This document shows positions 13,278 to 13,321 of a stretch of 13,321 nucleotides of DNA, piece by piece. The DNA is from Actinomycetota bacterium (GTDB taxonomy: Bacteria > Actinomycetota > Actinomycetes > S36-B12 > UBA5976), in contig CANKTT010000036.1 of NCBI GenBank assembly GCA_947486505.1, positions 1 through 13,321 of the forward strand, written 5' to 3'. The notes under the pieces were generated by a model. The model was not told where the DNA came from. It searched no databases and was given only the letters and a program-made list of their open reading frames with translations. A program made the position numbers and the translations under genes. How positions within the stretch are numbered: the first letter of the stretch is position 1; each line of letters starts with the position of its first letter.

Positions 13278-13321
13278 ATGACTTTAAGTAAAATCGTTAG
13301 CTATCAGCGCATGGTTGTGAG
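13278..13321 (+). CDS. Start of an unidentified plus-strand gene (cut by window edge)
   Basis: ATG at 13278 is preceded by AGGGAGG at 5 nt spacing, one of the strongest Shine-Dalgarno sequences in the window. The 14 visible residues read MTLSKIVSYQRMVV with no stop before the window ends. Too little is visible for a product. It is divergent from the surface-protein remnant. Confidence 0.55.
   Translation, partial: MTLSKIVSYQRMVV

Overview
The window looks like a chromosomal segment of a free-living actinobacterium with moderate-to-low GC for the phylum. The freshwater acI lineage (Nanopelagicales) is my best guess. The reasons are the actinobacterial family set (MoeZ, DUF3107, a ferritin-like family, a TatB/HtrA/Mrp cluster, an MgtE-N/CBS protein without a channel), tightly packed genes, candidate leaderless promoters and an Ig-like surface-protein style that I associate with that group. 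The taxonomic call is inference from family content, not from a search.

Left block (1-3781). The 5' end of moeZ (minus, cut by the window edge) is followed by a TetR regulator and a DUF3107 protein (both plus), a ferritin-like protein (minus) and a DEAD-box RNA helicase (plus). From memory, this order resembles the Mycobacterium tuberculosis stretch Rv3206c-Rv3211, so it is an old actinobacterial housekeeping neighbourhood. Between DUF3107 and the convergent ferritin-like gene lies a 72-bp tandem repeat carrying five hairpins. The last hairpin is a 32-nt inverted repeat that also encodes the end of the ferritin-like protein.

Middle block (3778-5271, minus). A short-chain dehydrogenase is followed 33 nt later by a PlsC-type acyltransferase. 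The acyltransferase converges on the helicase, and their stop codons overlap in one TTAA.

Right core block (5445-10779). MgtE-N/CBS protein, DUF1003 membrane protein and Mrp/ApbC ATPase form a tight plus-strand operon. They converge, again through a shared TTAA, with a minus-strand htrA-tatB pair. An O-methyltransferase is divergent from htrA. The block resembles Rv1232c-Rv1220c of M. tuberculosis, but the sigE/rseA pair normally between htrA and the methyltransferase is absent.

Accessory right end (10780-13321). A tRNA-like T-arm remnant lies just after the methyltransferase. Beyond it are a secreted RTX-type calcium-binding repeat protein with an unrecognised C-terminal half (minus), a frameshifted remnant of an Ig-like surface protein (minus, 12644-13165), and the start of a further plus-strand gene at 13278 with a strong Shine-Dalgarno. 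This end looks like variable cell-surface territory, possibly an island bounded by the tRNA remnant. I see no CRISPR array, intact transposase, phage module, restriction system or recognisable new defence system.
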